This document shows positions 46,280 through 55,897 of a DNA stretch of 64,000 bases, one piece after another; the first letter of the stretch is position 1, and each line of letters begins with the position of its first letter. The translations under genes were made by a program, and so were the position numbers. Origin of the DNA: an uncultured Coriobacteriia bacterium (GTDB lineage: Bacteria; Actinomycetota; Coriobacteriia; Coriobacteriales; QAMH01); NCBI GenBank assembly GCA_959608885.1, contig CAUHSG010000001.1:1-64000 (forward strand), read 5' to 3'. The notes beneath the pieces were generated by a model. It worked only from the letters and a program-made list of their open reading frames with translations, was not told the origin of the DNA and searched no databases.

Positions 46280-47593
46280 TTAGTTCTTCCTCTTGAACTT
46301 GATGCGCACGGGCGTTCCGACAAGATCGAAGTTCTCGCGTAGGCGATTCTCGAGATAGCGACGATAGGTGTCGTCGATGATCTCCGGAAAATTCGCGAAG
46401 AACGTGAACACGGGTGGCTGGGTCGCGGCCTGCGTCACGTAATTGAGGCGCAGACGCTTGCTGCCCTTCACGATGGTGTGGCCGAAGTCGCGCAGCTGGG
46501 TGAGGAGCGCGTTGAGCTGGTTGGTCGGGATATGACACGAGTAGTTCTGGTAGACGGTGTTGATGGCATCCCAGATGCGATGAACCGAGCGACCGGTCTT
46601 GGCCGAGATGGAGATGACGGGCGCATAACCGACGAACTCGAGACGGTCACCGACGAGCTCCCGAATCTCATCGCGACGATCGGGGTCTTCGATGAGGTCC
46701 CACTTGTTGATGAGCACGACCATCGCGCAGCCGCGCTCGGCGGCCATACCCGCGACCTTCTGGTCGGCATCGGTCAGACCGAGCGTCGCGTCGATCATGA
46801 GAAGCACGACATCGGCACGGTCGATGGCGCGTAGGGAGCGCACGTAGCCGTAGTATTCGACGTCCTCGTCTATCTGAGACTTGCGGCGAATACCCGCCGT
46901 GTCCACGATGCGATAGCGCACGCCCTCATGCTCGACGACGCTGTCGATGGCATCGCGCGTCGTGCCCGCGACGTCACTCACGATGGAGCGCTCGCCGCCC
47001 ACGAGACGGTTGGTGAGCGATGACTTGCCCGCATTGGGGCGCCCGATGATCGCGACGCGAATCTCGTCATCCGCCTCGTCATCACCCGTGTCTTCGGGAA
47101 GCTCGTGCACGACGGCATCGAGCAGGTCTCCCGTACCATGACCATGCGAGGCCGAAATCGGCATGGGGTCGCCCAGACCGAGCGAGTAGAACTCCCATAG
47201 TACCTCGTCTTCGCGGTCGGGATTGTCGAGCTTGTTCACGGCGAGCACGACGGGAACCTTGCTCTTGAGCAGCACGCGTGCTATGTCGGTGTCCTCGCTC
47301 GTCACGCCCGTACGACCATCGACGACGAAGATGATGCAGTCGGATTCCTCGCAGGCGACAAGCGCCTGGCTCGTGATGGAACTCTGGAACATGTCCGTAT
47401 CACCCAGGGCGATGCCGCCCGTATCGACGATCATGAAATCGACGCCGTTCCAATCGGCACGATGATAGGAGCGGTCACGCGTCACGCCGCGCATCTCGTG
47501 CACGATGGCGTCTTCGGTCTGGGTTATGCGATTGATGAGCGTGGACTTTCCGACATTCGGACGACCGACCACGGCAACGAGCGGAAGACTCAT
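46280..47593 (-). CDS. der: Ribosome-assembly GTPase Der (EngA)
   Basis: A double-G-domain GTPase acting on 50S assembly. The 437 residues include G1 GRPNVGKST (domain 1) and GRPNAGKSS (domain 2, near residue 183), DTGG/DTAG switches, NKLD and NKWD, and a C-terminal KH-like domain. AAGAGG precedes the ATG. Confidence 0.97.
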   Translation of the reverse strand: MSLPLVAVVGRPNVGKSTLINRITQTEDAIVHEMRGVTRDRSYHRADWNGVDFMIVDTGGIALGDTDMFQSSITSQALVACEESDCIIFVVDGRTGVTSEDTDIARVLLKSKVPVVLAVNKLDNPDREDEVLWEFYSLGLGDPMPISASHGHGTGDLLDAVVHELPEDTGDDEADDEIRVAIIGRPNAGKSSLTNRLVGGERSIVSDVAGTTRDAIDSVVEHEGVRYRIVDTAGIRRKSQIDEDVEYYGYVRSLRAIDRADVVLLMIDATLGLTDADQKVAGMAAERGCAMVVLINKWDLIEDPDRRDEIRELVGDRLEFVGYAPVISISAKTGRSVHRIWDAINTVYQNYSCHIPTNQLNALLTQLRDFGHTIVKGSKRLRLNYVTQAATQPPVFTFFANFPEIIDDTYRRYLENRLRENFDLVGTPVRIKFKRKN

Positions 47594-47627
47594 GAAAACC
47601 TCTTTACGTAGGATTGCAGATAGTATC

Positions 47628-48980
47628 TTACCGCATCAGCGCGTCAAGGATATCCGCGGGCGTGTAGGTGCACAGGCGCACGGTCACATCACCTGCGGCC
47701 TCGACTTCGGCGAGCGTGACGTCATCGAGCAGCTTGAGGTCCTGGTTGAACATCTCGCGTGCGATGAGGACAATACCCTCGGGATGCGCCGCACGCAGGG
47801 CCGGAACAAGGTCGCTCCCCGTGAGCAGGCAGGTCACGTCGACGTTGCCTCCGAAGAACTCGTTTTCGACAGAGAGGACCTCGAGCTTGCCGGTAAGAGG
47901 GGAACGGTCGATAAGAGCTTGCAATACGCGTGCGAACGCCGTGCCGCAGACGATATGCACCGGCCCGTCATCGAGCTGCGAGGCAACCAACGCAATCCTC
48001 TCGTCGTTTTCCTCCCACTCGTCGATGAACGAGCGCATCATGCCGATACCATCTTGGAACTGCGGATAGTCCGCATACATGAAGGCGGGCGGAAAATCAT
48101 AACCGGCATCGATGTAGAACTCATCGGCAATTTGCAGGCGGGGATTGCGCCGTTCGACGCCGGAATCCTCCTGGAACTCGCGGATGAGCTCGATGACCGC
48201 AGCGGCCGCATCGGAATCGTCCGAAAACGATGAGGTGAAGCGCTTCTGGTGACGCGTGTAGCCAAGCGGCACGAAACCCGCCGAGAGCACGCCCGGATGC
48301 CGCTCGATCCACGCAAGCGTACGCATGAGCTCCGCTCCATCGTTTACGCCGGGCACGACGACGACCTGAACGTGCACTTCGAGGCCGGCATCGAGGATGG
48401 CCTCGAGCACTTCCATGCCGCGCGCGGCATTCTTGCCCATGAGAGCCTCGCGCACGTTCGGACTCACCGCATGCAGTGATACATGCAACGGGGAAAGATG
48501 GCATTCGATGATGCGCTCGAGGTCCTCGTCGCTCACGTTGGTGAGGGTCACGAAGTTGCCCTGGAGAAACGAGAGGCGGTAATCGTCATCGCGCAGGTAC
48601 AAGGTCGAACGCATGCCTTTCGGCAGCATGGACATGAAGCAGAAGGTGCAGGCATTGCGGCAGGTAATGACACCATCGAAGATGCAGTCATCGAAGACGA
48701 TACCCCAGTCCTCCCCTAGCTCACGTTCGATGTAGGCGAAGCGTCCATCTTCGAGCGCAAGCTCGACATCGTAGCCATCGGCTTGCCAGCGCCATTCGAT
48801 GAGGTCGCGTAACGGGACATCCTCGACGTGCGTGATGACCATGCCAGTTGTAAGCCCCGCTCGGTCGGCAGGAGAACCCGGCTCGATGCGTGCTATGCGC
48901 GCACGGCAAGGTTGGGGATGCGCCTGCGCCTTGAGGGAGCCGTATGCGCTCGGTTCGACTTGCGCATCTCCCGTCGTCAT
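47628..48980 (-). CDS. DUF512 protein with PDZ domain and radical-SAM Cys motif
   Basis: A 450-residue protein of the DUF512 family. It has an N-terminal PDZ-like domain (IEPGSPADRAGLTTGMVITH), the CRNACTFCFM motif near residue 105 that fits a CxxxCxxC radical-SAM cluster, then the long DUF512 region with a terminal Rossmann-like part (VHIVCGTAFARVLQ). The ATG at 48980 overlaps the ispH stop (ATGA). A location next to der is very common for this family. Substrate unknown. Confidence 0.88.
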   Translation of the reverse strand: MTTGDAQVEPSAYGSLKAQAHPQPCRARIARIEPGSPADRAGLTTGMVITHVEDVPLRDLIEWRWQADGYDVELALEDGRFAYIERELGEDWGIVFDDCIFDGVITCRNACTFCFMSMLPKGMRSTLYLRDDDYRLSFLQGNFVTLTNVSDEDLERIIECHLSPLHVSLHAVSPNVREALMGKNAARGMEVLEAILDAGLEVHVQVVVVPGVNDGAELMRTLAWIERHPGVLSAGFVPLGYTRHQKRFTSSFSDDSDAAAAVIELIREFQEDSGVERRNPRLQIADEFYIDAGYDFPPAFMYADYPQFQDGIGMMRSFIDEWEENDERIALVASQLDDGPVHIVCGTAFARVLQALIDRSPLTGKLEVLSVENEFFGGNVDVTCLLTGSDLVPALRAAHPEGIVLIAREMFNQDLKLLDDVTLAEVEAAGDVTVRLCTYTPADILDALMR

Positions 48981-49828
48981 GCGGCACCATCCGTGAGCAC
49001 ATGAATACGATCGCACACCGCGTCGATGTGGTCGGCCGGCGTGCTCGCACCCGCCGTGATGCCGATACGCTCGATGCCGTCGAGCCAGGTCGGCTCAATC
49101 TCGGCGCTATCCTCGATGTGGTGAGTTGCCTCGCAGCGTGCCTTGCATATCTCGTAGAGACGACGCGTGTTGCCTGAGTTGCGCCCGCCGATGACGATCA
49201 TGAGCTCGACGCGCGCGGAAAGCTCCGCGGCGGCAGCCTGACGTTCCTGAGTCGCGAAGCATACCGTCTCCTCGACGCGCAGCTCGTCGACGCGACCCTG
49301 CAACGCATCGAGGACCGCCTCGACACGATCGGCACTCTGCGTCGTCTGAATGACGACGCCCACCTTGGGCGGCAAATCGCCGGGAAGCTTTTCGGGAACG
49401 TCGGCGACGGCGACGACCGCCTCGCCACCCCAGGCACGTATGCCCTCGACCTCGGCATGACCGGGCTCGCCGATGATGACGACGGCGTAGCCCGACTCGG
49501 CGAGCTGTCGTGCCTTGCGCTGAACTTTCGAGACGTAGGGACAGGTCGCATCCACGACCGAAAAACCACGCCTCGTAGCCTCGTCGACGATTTGCGGGGC
49601 GGTTCCGTGGCTTCTGAGCACGAGCGTCCCCTCACCGGCCGCATCGAGCGTATCGGCAACCGCAACGCCCTGAATCGCGAGTTCATCGACCACGCGCGGG
49701 TTATGGATGAGGGGTCCGAGCGTATGCACGGGGCCGGGATTATCGGCAGCCTCGCGTGCCATCTTGAGGGCACGATTCACCCCGTAGCAAGCACCTGCGT
49801 TCTGCGCGATTTCGATGGAGACTTCCAC
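48977..49828 (-). CDS. ispH: 4-hydroxy-3-methylbut-2-enyl diphosphate reductase (IspH/LytB)
   Basis: The final step of the MEP isoprenoid pathway, forming IPP and DMAPP with a 4Fe-4S cluster. The 283-residue protein has the Cys ligands in AGACYGVNRAL near residue 14, DATCPYVSKVQ near 95 and TVCFATQER near 190; HTLGPLIHNPRVV is the substrate-side His motif. Confidence 0.97.
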   Translation of the reverse strand: MEVSIEIAQNAGACYGVNRALKMAREAADNPGPVHTLGPLIHNPRVVDELAIQGVAVADTLDAAGEGTLVLRSHGTAPQIVDEATRRGFSVVDATCPYVSKVQRKARQLAESGYAVVIIGEPGHAEVEGIRAWGGEAVVAVADVPEKLPGDLPPKVGVVIQTTQSADRVEAVLDALQGRVDELRVEETVCFATQERQAAAAELSARVELMIVIGGRNSGNTRRLYEICKARCEATHHIEDSAEIEPTWLDGIERIGITAGASTPADHIDAVCDRIHVLTDGAA

Positions 49829-49836
49829 GATGCTCC

Positions 49837-50538
49837 CTAATCGCGTGCCGTATCGCGCAAGCGGAACACCTCGTCCATGATCGCGGCGATGGTCGCGTCT
49901 GCCCTCCCCTTCTTGGGAAGGCTCTCGAACTGCTCGCCACGTGGATCGATGGGCTTTCCCACGTTGAGATACACGCGTGGGAAGCGGATAAACTTGGGTT
50001 TGCCATAGGGCATGATTCTTTCCGTACCGTTAATGCCGATCGGAACGATGCGCGCATGACCCATGTTGGCGATGAGGACGGCGCCGGCATGCGGATGATA
50101 GACCTTGCTCGGCTTGTTCATACGCGTGCCCTCGGGATAGATGAGAACGCTCTCGCCACGTTTGAGACAGGCCGCAGCGCGTTTGACAGCCGTACGGTCA
50201 GCAGAATCGGGATTGACCGGAATCGCGCCCACGCGAGCGATGAGCTGGGCGAAGATAGGCCTGAACAGGGTATCCCTGGCGAGGATGCGCATAAAGCGCC
50301 TTTGCCCGTAGAGCGCACACCAATGCACGCAGGGGTCGGCATACGAGACGTGATTGGAAACGTAGACGACCGGTTCGTCGCCGATGAGCTCGAGGTTCTC
50401 GACACCACGAATCTTCCAGCGAAAACACACCTTGAGTATGGGACGTATGAAGTAGGCCGCGACGTAGACAAACCAGTTATGCAGCTTGCCCTTGGGAATC
50501 CAGATGCCCGAATCGAATATCTCGTCAAGCGACTTCAT
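49837..50538 (-). CDS. plsC: 1-acyl-sn-glycerol-3-phosphate acyltransferase (PlsC family)
   Basis: A 233-residue membrane-associated acyltransferase. Motif I NHVSYADP near residue 63, motif III YPEGTRMNK near 137 and a late VPIGINGTE are visible. The ATG at 50538 overlaps the cmk stop (ATGA). The cmk-plsC-ispH order is common in Gram-positives. Confidence 0.93.
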   Translation of the reverse strand: MKSLDEIFDSGIWIPKGKLHNWFVYVAAYFIRPILKVCFRWKIRGVENLELIGDEPVVYVSNHVSYADPCVHWCALYGQRRFMRILARDTLFRPIFAQLIARVGAIPVNPDSADRTAVKRAAACLKRGESVLIYPEGTRMNKPSKVYHPHAGAVLIANMGHARIVPIGINGTERIMPYGKPKFIRFPRVYLNVGKPIDPRGEQFESLPKKGRADATIAAIMDEVFRLRDTARD

Positions 50539-51209
50539 GAGCGCGCCTCGCAGGCCATCTTCACGATCGCATCGCACACCTCGTCGATGCTCATGTCTGT
50601 CGTGTCGAGCTCGTGAGCATCGGGGGCAGCTTTGAGCGGCGAGGTCGCGCGGGTACTATCCGCCTTGTCACGTGCGATAAGGTCGGCGAGTATGACCTGC
50701 GGATCCGTATCGCCAAAACCGCGCTCGGCGTTTTGCAGCGAACGCCGGCGCGCACGTTCTTCGGGGCTGGCCGTGAGAAACACCTTGAGCTCGGCATGCG
50801 GAAAGACAACCGTTCCGATATCACGACCCTCCATGACGATATCGTCCTGCGCAGCAATGCGACGTTGTTGCTCGACGAGGGCACTGCGCACCTCGGGAAC
50901 AGCCGAGACGGGACTCACCGCCTTGTCGACCGCCGGCGTGCGTATCGCATTGGTCACGTTCACGCCACCAAAGGAAACGCCCGTGGCGACGGGGCTTCCC
51001 GGCTCATGCGAGAAGATGACGGGGATATCACGTGCCACGGCCTCGAGCGCCGCGACGTCATCGAACGTGATGCCGTTTTCGATGGCATACCAGGCGATGC
51101 AGCGATACATCGCACCCGTATCGAGGTAATGGAAGCCGAGCATGCGGGCAACTTGCTTGGCGATGGTCGATTTGCCAGAACCAGCGGGCCCATCGATGGC
51201 GATAATCAC
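50535..51209 (-). CDS. cmk: Cytidylate kinase
   Basis: It phosphorylates CMP and dCMP. The 224-residue protein has the P-loop IAIDGPAGSGKST at the start, LDTGAMYRCIAWYA near residue 29 and VMEGRDIGTVVFP near 125. The lid segment SPEERARRRSLQ is normal. It is coupled to plsC downstream. Confidence 0.97.
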   Translation of the reverse strand: MIIAIDGPAGSGKSTIAKQVARMLGFHYLDTGAMYRCIAWYAIENGITFDDVAALEAVARDIPVIFSHEPGSPVATGVSFGGVNVTNAIRTPAVDKAVSPVSAVPEVRSALVEQQRRIAAQDDIVMEGRDIGTVVFPHAELKVFLTASPEERARRRSLQNAERGFGDTDPQVILADLIARDKADSTRATSPLKAAPDAHELDTTDMSIDEVCDAIVKMACEARS

Positions 51210-51252
51210 AGGTAAGCTCCTTAGTCACTGAACATGAGGCTAGTGTATCACC

Positions 51253-52542
51253 TCAGCGTTTCAGACCCTCCATGTCGGCGAAGAAATCGGGCCACGACAC
51301 GCATACGCAGCCGGGATCGTCGAGCTCGACATCGATGCCGAAGACCTCTCCCGCCAAATACCAGGTCATTGCGAGGCGATGGTCGCCGTGCGTGGGAAGC
51401 GAAAGGTGCGCCGGCATGTGCTCGAGCGAACCTGCCGTACCCACGATGTGCAGGTCATCGCCATCAGCAAAGGCCTCGACGCCAAAGGCGCCCAGCCCCT
51501 CGATGATGGCCGTCATGCGATCGCATTCCTTCACGCGTAACTCGCCGCACGACTCGAACACCGTCTCGCCGCATGCCAGAGCTGCGGCGATGGCAAGAAT
51601 GGGAATCTCGTCGATGAGCGTCGGAATCTCCTCGGGCATCATGCGGGTTGCGCGAAGTGCGGGCACGCACGCCACGCGCACATCGCCAACCGGTTCGTTT
51701 CCCTCCATGCGCTCGTTTTCGTAGGAAAGCCGGACACCCATACGACGCAGTACCTCAAACGCACCGCTGCGCGTCGGATTAAGCGCGACTTGCTCCATCG
51801 TCACATCAGAACCAGGACACAGAGCGGCCGCAACGGCGATGAAGGCTGCCGAGGAAGGATCGCCGGGGATGGACATGTCATGCGCATGCATGCACGTAGG
51901 ACCCTCAACGCGTGCGGTGAGGCCATCGACCTCGACAGCGACACCGAAGGCGGGTAGTAGTAGTTCCGTATGATCACGACTCTTGGAAGGCTCCGTCACG
52001 GATGTGATGCCATGCGCCTGCATGCCGGCAAGCAGAACGGCCGACTTGACTTGTGCCGACGCCTGCTTCGTCGTGATATGGGCTCCATGCAAGGGGCCTG
52101 CGGGAACCACGCGCACGGGCAAATGCCCCTCGTTGTTCCCGAAGTTCGCGCCGAGCTCGGAAAGGGGGGCCATGACGCGCCGCATCGGACGTGCGCTCAG
52201 CGACGCGTCACCGATAAGGGTCGCGTCCATACCGAGACCCGCAAGCACGCCCATGAGCAGGCGCGCTGTCGTGCCGGAGTTGCCGCAGTCAATGACGAGG
52301 GGCTGCGTTGGCTTGCTGGCGGCAAGACCGATGCCCTCGACTTCGCCCGTGAGGCCGTGCGGGCCTGGCTCAAGGTCGACACGTGCGCCGAGCGTCTGCA
52401 TCGCGCGAATCGTCGCATATACGTCGGCACTTGGCAGCACAGCTTCGAGATGCGAGACGCCCTGGGAAAGACCGGCGAAGAGAACGGCGCGGTGCGAGAT
52501 CGACTTGTCGGAGGGAACGCGAATGGAGCCGGTGAAGGCCAT
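51253..52542 (-). CDS. aroA: 5-enolpyruvylshikimate-3-phosphate synthase
   Basis: The shikimate-pathway enzyme joining shikimate 3-phosphate and PEP. The 429-residue chain has VPSDKSISHRAVLFA near residue 9, CGNSGTTARLLMG near 90, and the late RVKECDRMTAI and HGDHRLAMT signatures. The ATG at 52542 follows GAGGAG by about nine bases. It follows tyrA by two bases. The residues before this start in the long open frame are not homologous. Confidence 0.96.
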   Translation of the reverse strand: MAFTGSIRVPSDKSISHRAVLFAGLSQGVSHLEAVLPSADVYATIRAMQTLGARVDLEPGPHGLTGEVEGIGLAASKPTQPLVIDCGNSGTTARLLMGVLAGLGMDATLIGDASLSARPMRRVMAPLSELGANFGNNEGHLPVRVVPAGPLHGAHITTKQASAQVKSAVLLAGMQAHGITSVTEPSKSRDHTELLLPAFGVAVEVDGLTARVEGPTCMHAHDMSIPGDPSSAAFIAVAAALCPGSDVTMEQVALNPTRSGAFEVLRRMGVRLSYENERMEGNEPVGDVRVACVPALRATRMMPEEIPTLIDEIPILAIAAALACGETVFESCGELRVKECDRMTAIIEGLGAFGVEAFADGDDLHIVGTAGSLEHMPAHLSLPTHGDHRLAMTWYLAGEVFGIDVELDDPGCVCVSWPDFFADMEGLKR

Positions 52543-52544
52543 GC

Positions 52545-53681
52545 CTAAAGCTCCTCTTCGAGGCTTCGAATCGAGAAGTCGTAGCCCTTCGTGATGAGCT
52601 CGCCACCGAAGCGGCCCATATCGCCTTCGTCGGTCAAGATGAGCTCGAGCACGGCGGTATCCTCGTTGATGTGGTCGATCTCGATGGACTGGATATTGCA
52701 GGCGGCATGTCCTGCCATGCCCGTCACCTCGGCGATGATGCCCGGATGGTCGGTCATGGGGATGCGAACCTGCGTGAGCTTTGCGGAATCGGGAATCCAC
52801 TTGGCAGGCAGGCTACGACGCAAACGTGCGCTGTCCTCGAGCATGGTCGTGAGCGTTTCGGCGTCGCCTTCGCGAATGGCCGTCTCGAAGCGCGCGATGA
52901 TCTCGCCCACCTCATGCAGACCCTGCGAGAGTGCCTCGCTATTGTCGAGCGCGATGCCACACCACAGCTCGGGAGAGCCAGCCGCGATGCGCGTGGAGTC
53001 CTTGAAACCGCCAGCGGCCAGACGCAACAGCTCCTTGCGCTCGTCGACGTGATTGCCCGCAAGCTCGACGAGCGAAGAGGCGACCATATGCGGCACGTGA
53101 CTCACGATGGCAATCGCACTGTCATGCTGCTCGCGGCTGATGGAGATGATACGTGCACCGAGCGCGCTGAAGGTTTCATAGAGCTTGAGGAAGACCTCGT
53201 CTTGCTTGTCGCCTTCGGGGCATAAGATCCAATAAGCACCCTGGAAGAGGTCCGCACGCGCGGCGCCGAAACCGTTTGCCTCCGAACCCGCCATCGGATG
53301 TCCAGGTAGATAGCGGTCGGGATGCGAGAGCATCTCATCGGAATACCCGGTGATGACCGCCTTGGTCGAGGCAACATCGGTGATGACGCCGTCGTAGCCA
53401 TCCGCTTCGAGACGCTCGAACCATTCACGCGCCGCATGTACGGGCGTGGCAATGATGACGAGGTCGCATTCGCCACTCGAGAGCCATTCGTCCACGCGCG
53501 GATCATCGACAAGTGCGTATTCGTCGAGCGCTCCTTGCTGCCGGGCTTTCTCGAGCGGTTCGGCGTGACGTCCGATACCGATGATGATGGGCGCGTCATC
53601 AAGCTCCTTCATGGCCGCGGCGATAGACCCGCCGATAAGCCCCACGCCAATGATGACGACTTTCTTGAATGGAATTGCCAT
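52545..53681 (-). CDS. tyrA: Prephenate dehydrogenase with ACT domain
   Basis: It oxidises prephenate to hydroxyphenylpyruvate for tyrosine. The 378-residue protein has an NAD fold (VVIIGVGLIGGSIA), GHPMAGSEANGF near residue 127 with the conserved His, SHVPHMVASSLV, and a C-terminal ACT domain (about 305-378) for feedback control. It is directly upstream of aroA. Confidence 0.94.
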   Translation of the reverse strand: MAIPFKKVVIIGVGLIGGSIAAAMKELDDAPIIIGIGRHAEPLEKARQQGALDEYALVDDPRVDEWLSSGECDLVIIATPVHAAREWFERLEADGYDGVITDVASTKAVITGYSDEMLSHPDRYLPGHPMAGSEANGFGAARADLFQGAYWILCPEGDKQDEVFLKLYETFSALGARIISISREQHDSAIAIVSHVPHMVASSLVELAGNHVDERKELLRLAAGGFKDSTRIAAGSPELWCGIALDNSEALSQGLHEVGEIIARFETAIREGDAETLTTMLEDSARLRRSLPAKWIPDSAKLTQVRIPMTDHPGIIAEVTGMAGHAACNIQSIEIDHINEDTAVLELILTDEGDMGRFGGELITKGYDFSIRSLEEEL

Positions 53682-53701
53682 GGTTTCCTATCCTCAAAAC
53701 C

Positions 53702-54379
53702 CTAGTCCTGAATGGCGATGTATTCGATGACGGGCATGTCCTTCGGATTGTTGATTGCGCCCATCTCGCCCGTCGCGTACTTGAGGTAATCCTTCACGAT
53801 CGCATCGACCGTCTGCATGCCCGCATCGTCGACCTGACCGAAGGCAGCATACTGGCCATCGAGGCTCAGCGAGACGTTCTCGGTCGTGGCAAGCGTGATG
53901 AAGAAGGTTGTCTTGGCGCTGTTGTAGATGCCGGTACGCGCCATGGCCACGGTACCGCGCTTGAAATCGTCAGCCAGGGGATTTTCGACATCGTTTTGAT
54001 AGAACTCGCCGATGATGGGCGGAAGTGCCGGGTCGTTTCCCGCAGAGCTGTTGCCGGCCGTGCCACCCTGCAGGCAGAAGCCCTCGACGATGCGATAGAA
54101 CTTGAGTCCGTCGTAGTAGCCGCTCTCGGCAAGGTCGCAGAAGTTCGCGACGGTCACGGGAGCGGAATCGGCATAGAGCTCGATGGTGAACGGATCATAC
54201 CCCTCGACCTTTACGACGGCATGGTGCGTGCCGCTCGCGTATTCGCCCGTGGCCTCAGTCGTCACGATGTTGGGATCAGTGTTCTTGGAAGCGCTCGAAG
54301 TAGCGCCACATGCGGCGAGCAGGCAGCAGAGCAGGGCGCAGAGTACGGCAAGCGCAAAGATGCGGACGGACTTCTTCAT
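53702..54379 (-). CDS. Exported cyclophilin-type peptidyl-prolyl isomerase lipoprotein 1
   Basis: A 225-residue protein. It has a lipoprotein signal ending LAACGATSS and a cyclophilin domain. The catalytic Arg lies in LKFYRIVEGFCLQGG near residue 93. TVAMARTGIYNSAKTTFFIT and QYAAFGQV are as in the family. The ATG at 54379 has GAGG seven bases upstream; the longer frame begins with TTG. It is the third of three related genes in order of transcription. Confidence 0.92.
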   Translation of the reverse strand: MKKSVRIFALAVLCALLCCLLAACGATSSASKNTDPNIVTTEATGEYASGTHHAVVKVEGYDPFTIELYADSAPVTVANFCDLAESGYYDGLKFYRIVEGFCLQGGTAGNSSAGNDPALPPIIGEFYQNDVENPLADDFKRGTVAMARTGIYNSAKTTFFITLATTENVSLSLDGQYAAFGQVDDAGMQTVDAIVKDYLKYATGEMGAINNPKDMPVIEYIAIQD

Positions 54380-54460
54380 GTCATACCTCAATCGATCATT
54401 GGCATCGTCTTATGTGGAGACGATGCTTTGAGAGTGTTCCTCGTTTTTGCAGGTCACGAA

Positions 54461-55147
54461 CTAACCCTCGATGGTGATGTATTCGATGACAGGCATATCA
54501 TCGGGATTTTCGATGGCACCCATATCACCGGTAGCGTACTTGAGGTGCGACCTGACGATGGAATTCACGATTCTCATGCCAGATTCATCGACCAACCCAA
54601 AGGCGGCATACTGGCCATTGAGACTCATCGAAACGTTGTTGCCCGAGGACAAGGTGATGAAAAAGGCGCTCGTGGCGCTGTTGGGGGCATTGGTGCGCGC
54701 CATAGCAACGGTACCGCGTTTGAAGTCGTCGGCCAGGGGATTATCAACGTTGTTTCCCTTAAACTCACCGGGAACGGGCGTGAGCGCGGGATCGTTGCCC
54801 GCGGCATTATCGCCCTTGGTGCCTCCCTGCATGCAGAAACCATCTTGGATGCGATAGAACTTGAGGCCATCGTAATAGCCACTTTTGGCAAGGTTGCAGA
54901 AGTTCTCGACAGTCTTGGGAGCATACTCGGGATAGAGATCGATGACGAATGGCTCGTAGCCCTCGACCTTGACCGTCGCATGAAGCGTGGTGGCCGGGTT
55001 TTTGTCGGTGGATTTACTCGAGCTTGATACGGAGCTCGCGACAGAGCTCGAGGATGAAGAGGCGGACGAGCCGGAGCATGCGCACAGCATGCAAGCAACC
55101 AGCGCGGCGGCAAAGGTCAGGATGAGAAGAATCGTGGTCTTTTTCAT
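54461..55147 (-). CDS. Exported cyclophilin-type peptidyl-prolyl isomerase lipoprotein 2
   Basis: A 228-residue lipoprotein (lipobox LCAC, then a long Ser run) with a cyclophilin domain close to that at 53702. The catalytic Arg and GG are in LKFYRIQDGFCMQGG, and VAMARTNAPNSATSAFFITL is intact. The upstream sequence GAGGTATGACATG is the same as before gene 1, suggesting a recent duplication. Confidence 0.92.
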   Translation of the reverse strand: MKKTTILLILTFAAALVACMLCACSGSSASSSSSSVASSVSSSSKSTDKNPATTLHATVKVEGYEPFVIDLYPEYAPKTVENFCNLAKSGYYDGLKFYRIQDGFCMQGGTKGDNAAGNDPALTPVPGEFKGNNVDNPLADDFKRGTVAMARTNAPNSATSAFFITLSSGNNVSMSLNGQYAAFGLVDESGMRIVNSIVRSHLKYATGDMGAIENPDDMPVIEYITIEG

Positions 55148-55155
55148 GTCATACC

Positions 55156-55860
55156 TCAATCGATCATCGTTATCGTCTTGATGTGGGGATATTGGGCCTC
55201 GTCGATGATCCTGCCGTTTTCATCAACGATGATGCGGAGCTGATCGTCACCCTCGGTCGTGCGCTTGGCAATTTCCTGGATGACCTCGTAGTTCTCGACG
55301 ATCTTCGCGAAACCCGCGTACTTACCATCGAGGAAGGAGAGATCGCTCATGAAAACGATGAGGCTCGATGCGTCGCTTTGCTGGCCATCGGCCGCACGGT
55401 TCATGGCGATGACACCGCGTTTGAGCGAGTTGGAATTCTTGATTTCGGACTCGTCGTATTCGCCCGTGATGAGGTAATCGTTATCCTGCTGCGTGGTGCC
55501 GATGCGCAGGTACATGTCATTCAAGATCCAGTACACCGGCTTGCCGTTATAGAAGCCGCTATCGACGAGACGACAGAACTTCTCGGCCGTGACAGGCGCG
55601 GAATGGGAATAGACCTCGATGGACAACGGCGAGGACTCGTAGCCCTCGAAGATGAGCTCGGCATGATGGATGCCGTCGGAGTAATCAATCTCCTCGATGG
55701 GGGCGCTCACGAGCGTGTCGTTCGAGTCCGACTTCTGGGTATCAGCCGATGTGGATGTCGTGGAAGCGCATCCGGCAAGAAGCGGCGCGATCAAGAACAC
55801 GCATGCACAAGCGCACGCGAGGACAATGGACGCGATTCGAGTGTTCATCAGGCGTTTCAT
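55156..55860 (-). CDS. Degenerate exported cyclophilin-like lipoprotein
   Basis: A 234-residue lipoprotein (LAGCAST) with a cyclophilin fold but no catalytic residues. The FYR...QGG motif of its two neighbours is replaced by VYWILNDMYLRIG, and FFIT by LIVFMSD. The start is unsure: ATGs at 55872, 55860 and 55848 are all in frame without clear ribosome sites, and a TATAGT box lies only a few bases before 55872. It follows trpS closely on the same strand. Confidence 0.8.
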   Translation of the reverse strand: MKRLMNTRIASIVLACACACVFLIAPLLAGCASTTSTSADTQKSDSNDTLVSAPIEEIDYSDGIHHAELIFEGYESSPLSIEVYSHSAPVTAEKFCRLVDSGFYNGKPVYWILNDMYLRIGTTQQDNDYLITGEYDESEIKNSNSLKRGVIAMNRAADGQQSDASSLIVFMSDLSFLDGKYAGFAKIVENYEVIQEIAKRTTEGDDQLRIIVDENGRIIDEAQYPHIKTITMID

Positions 55861-55897
55861 ATGTCGGCACATTCTACTATAAGTGTGTAGATGCGAA

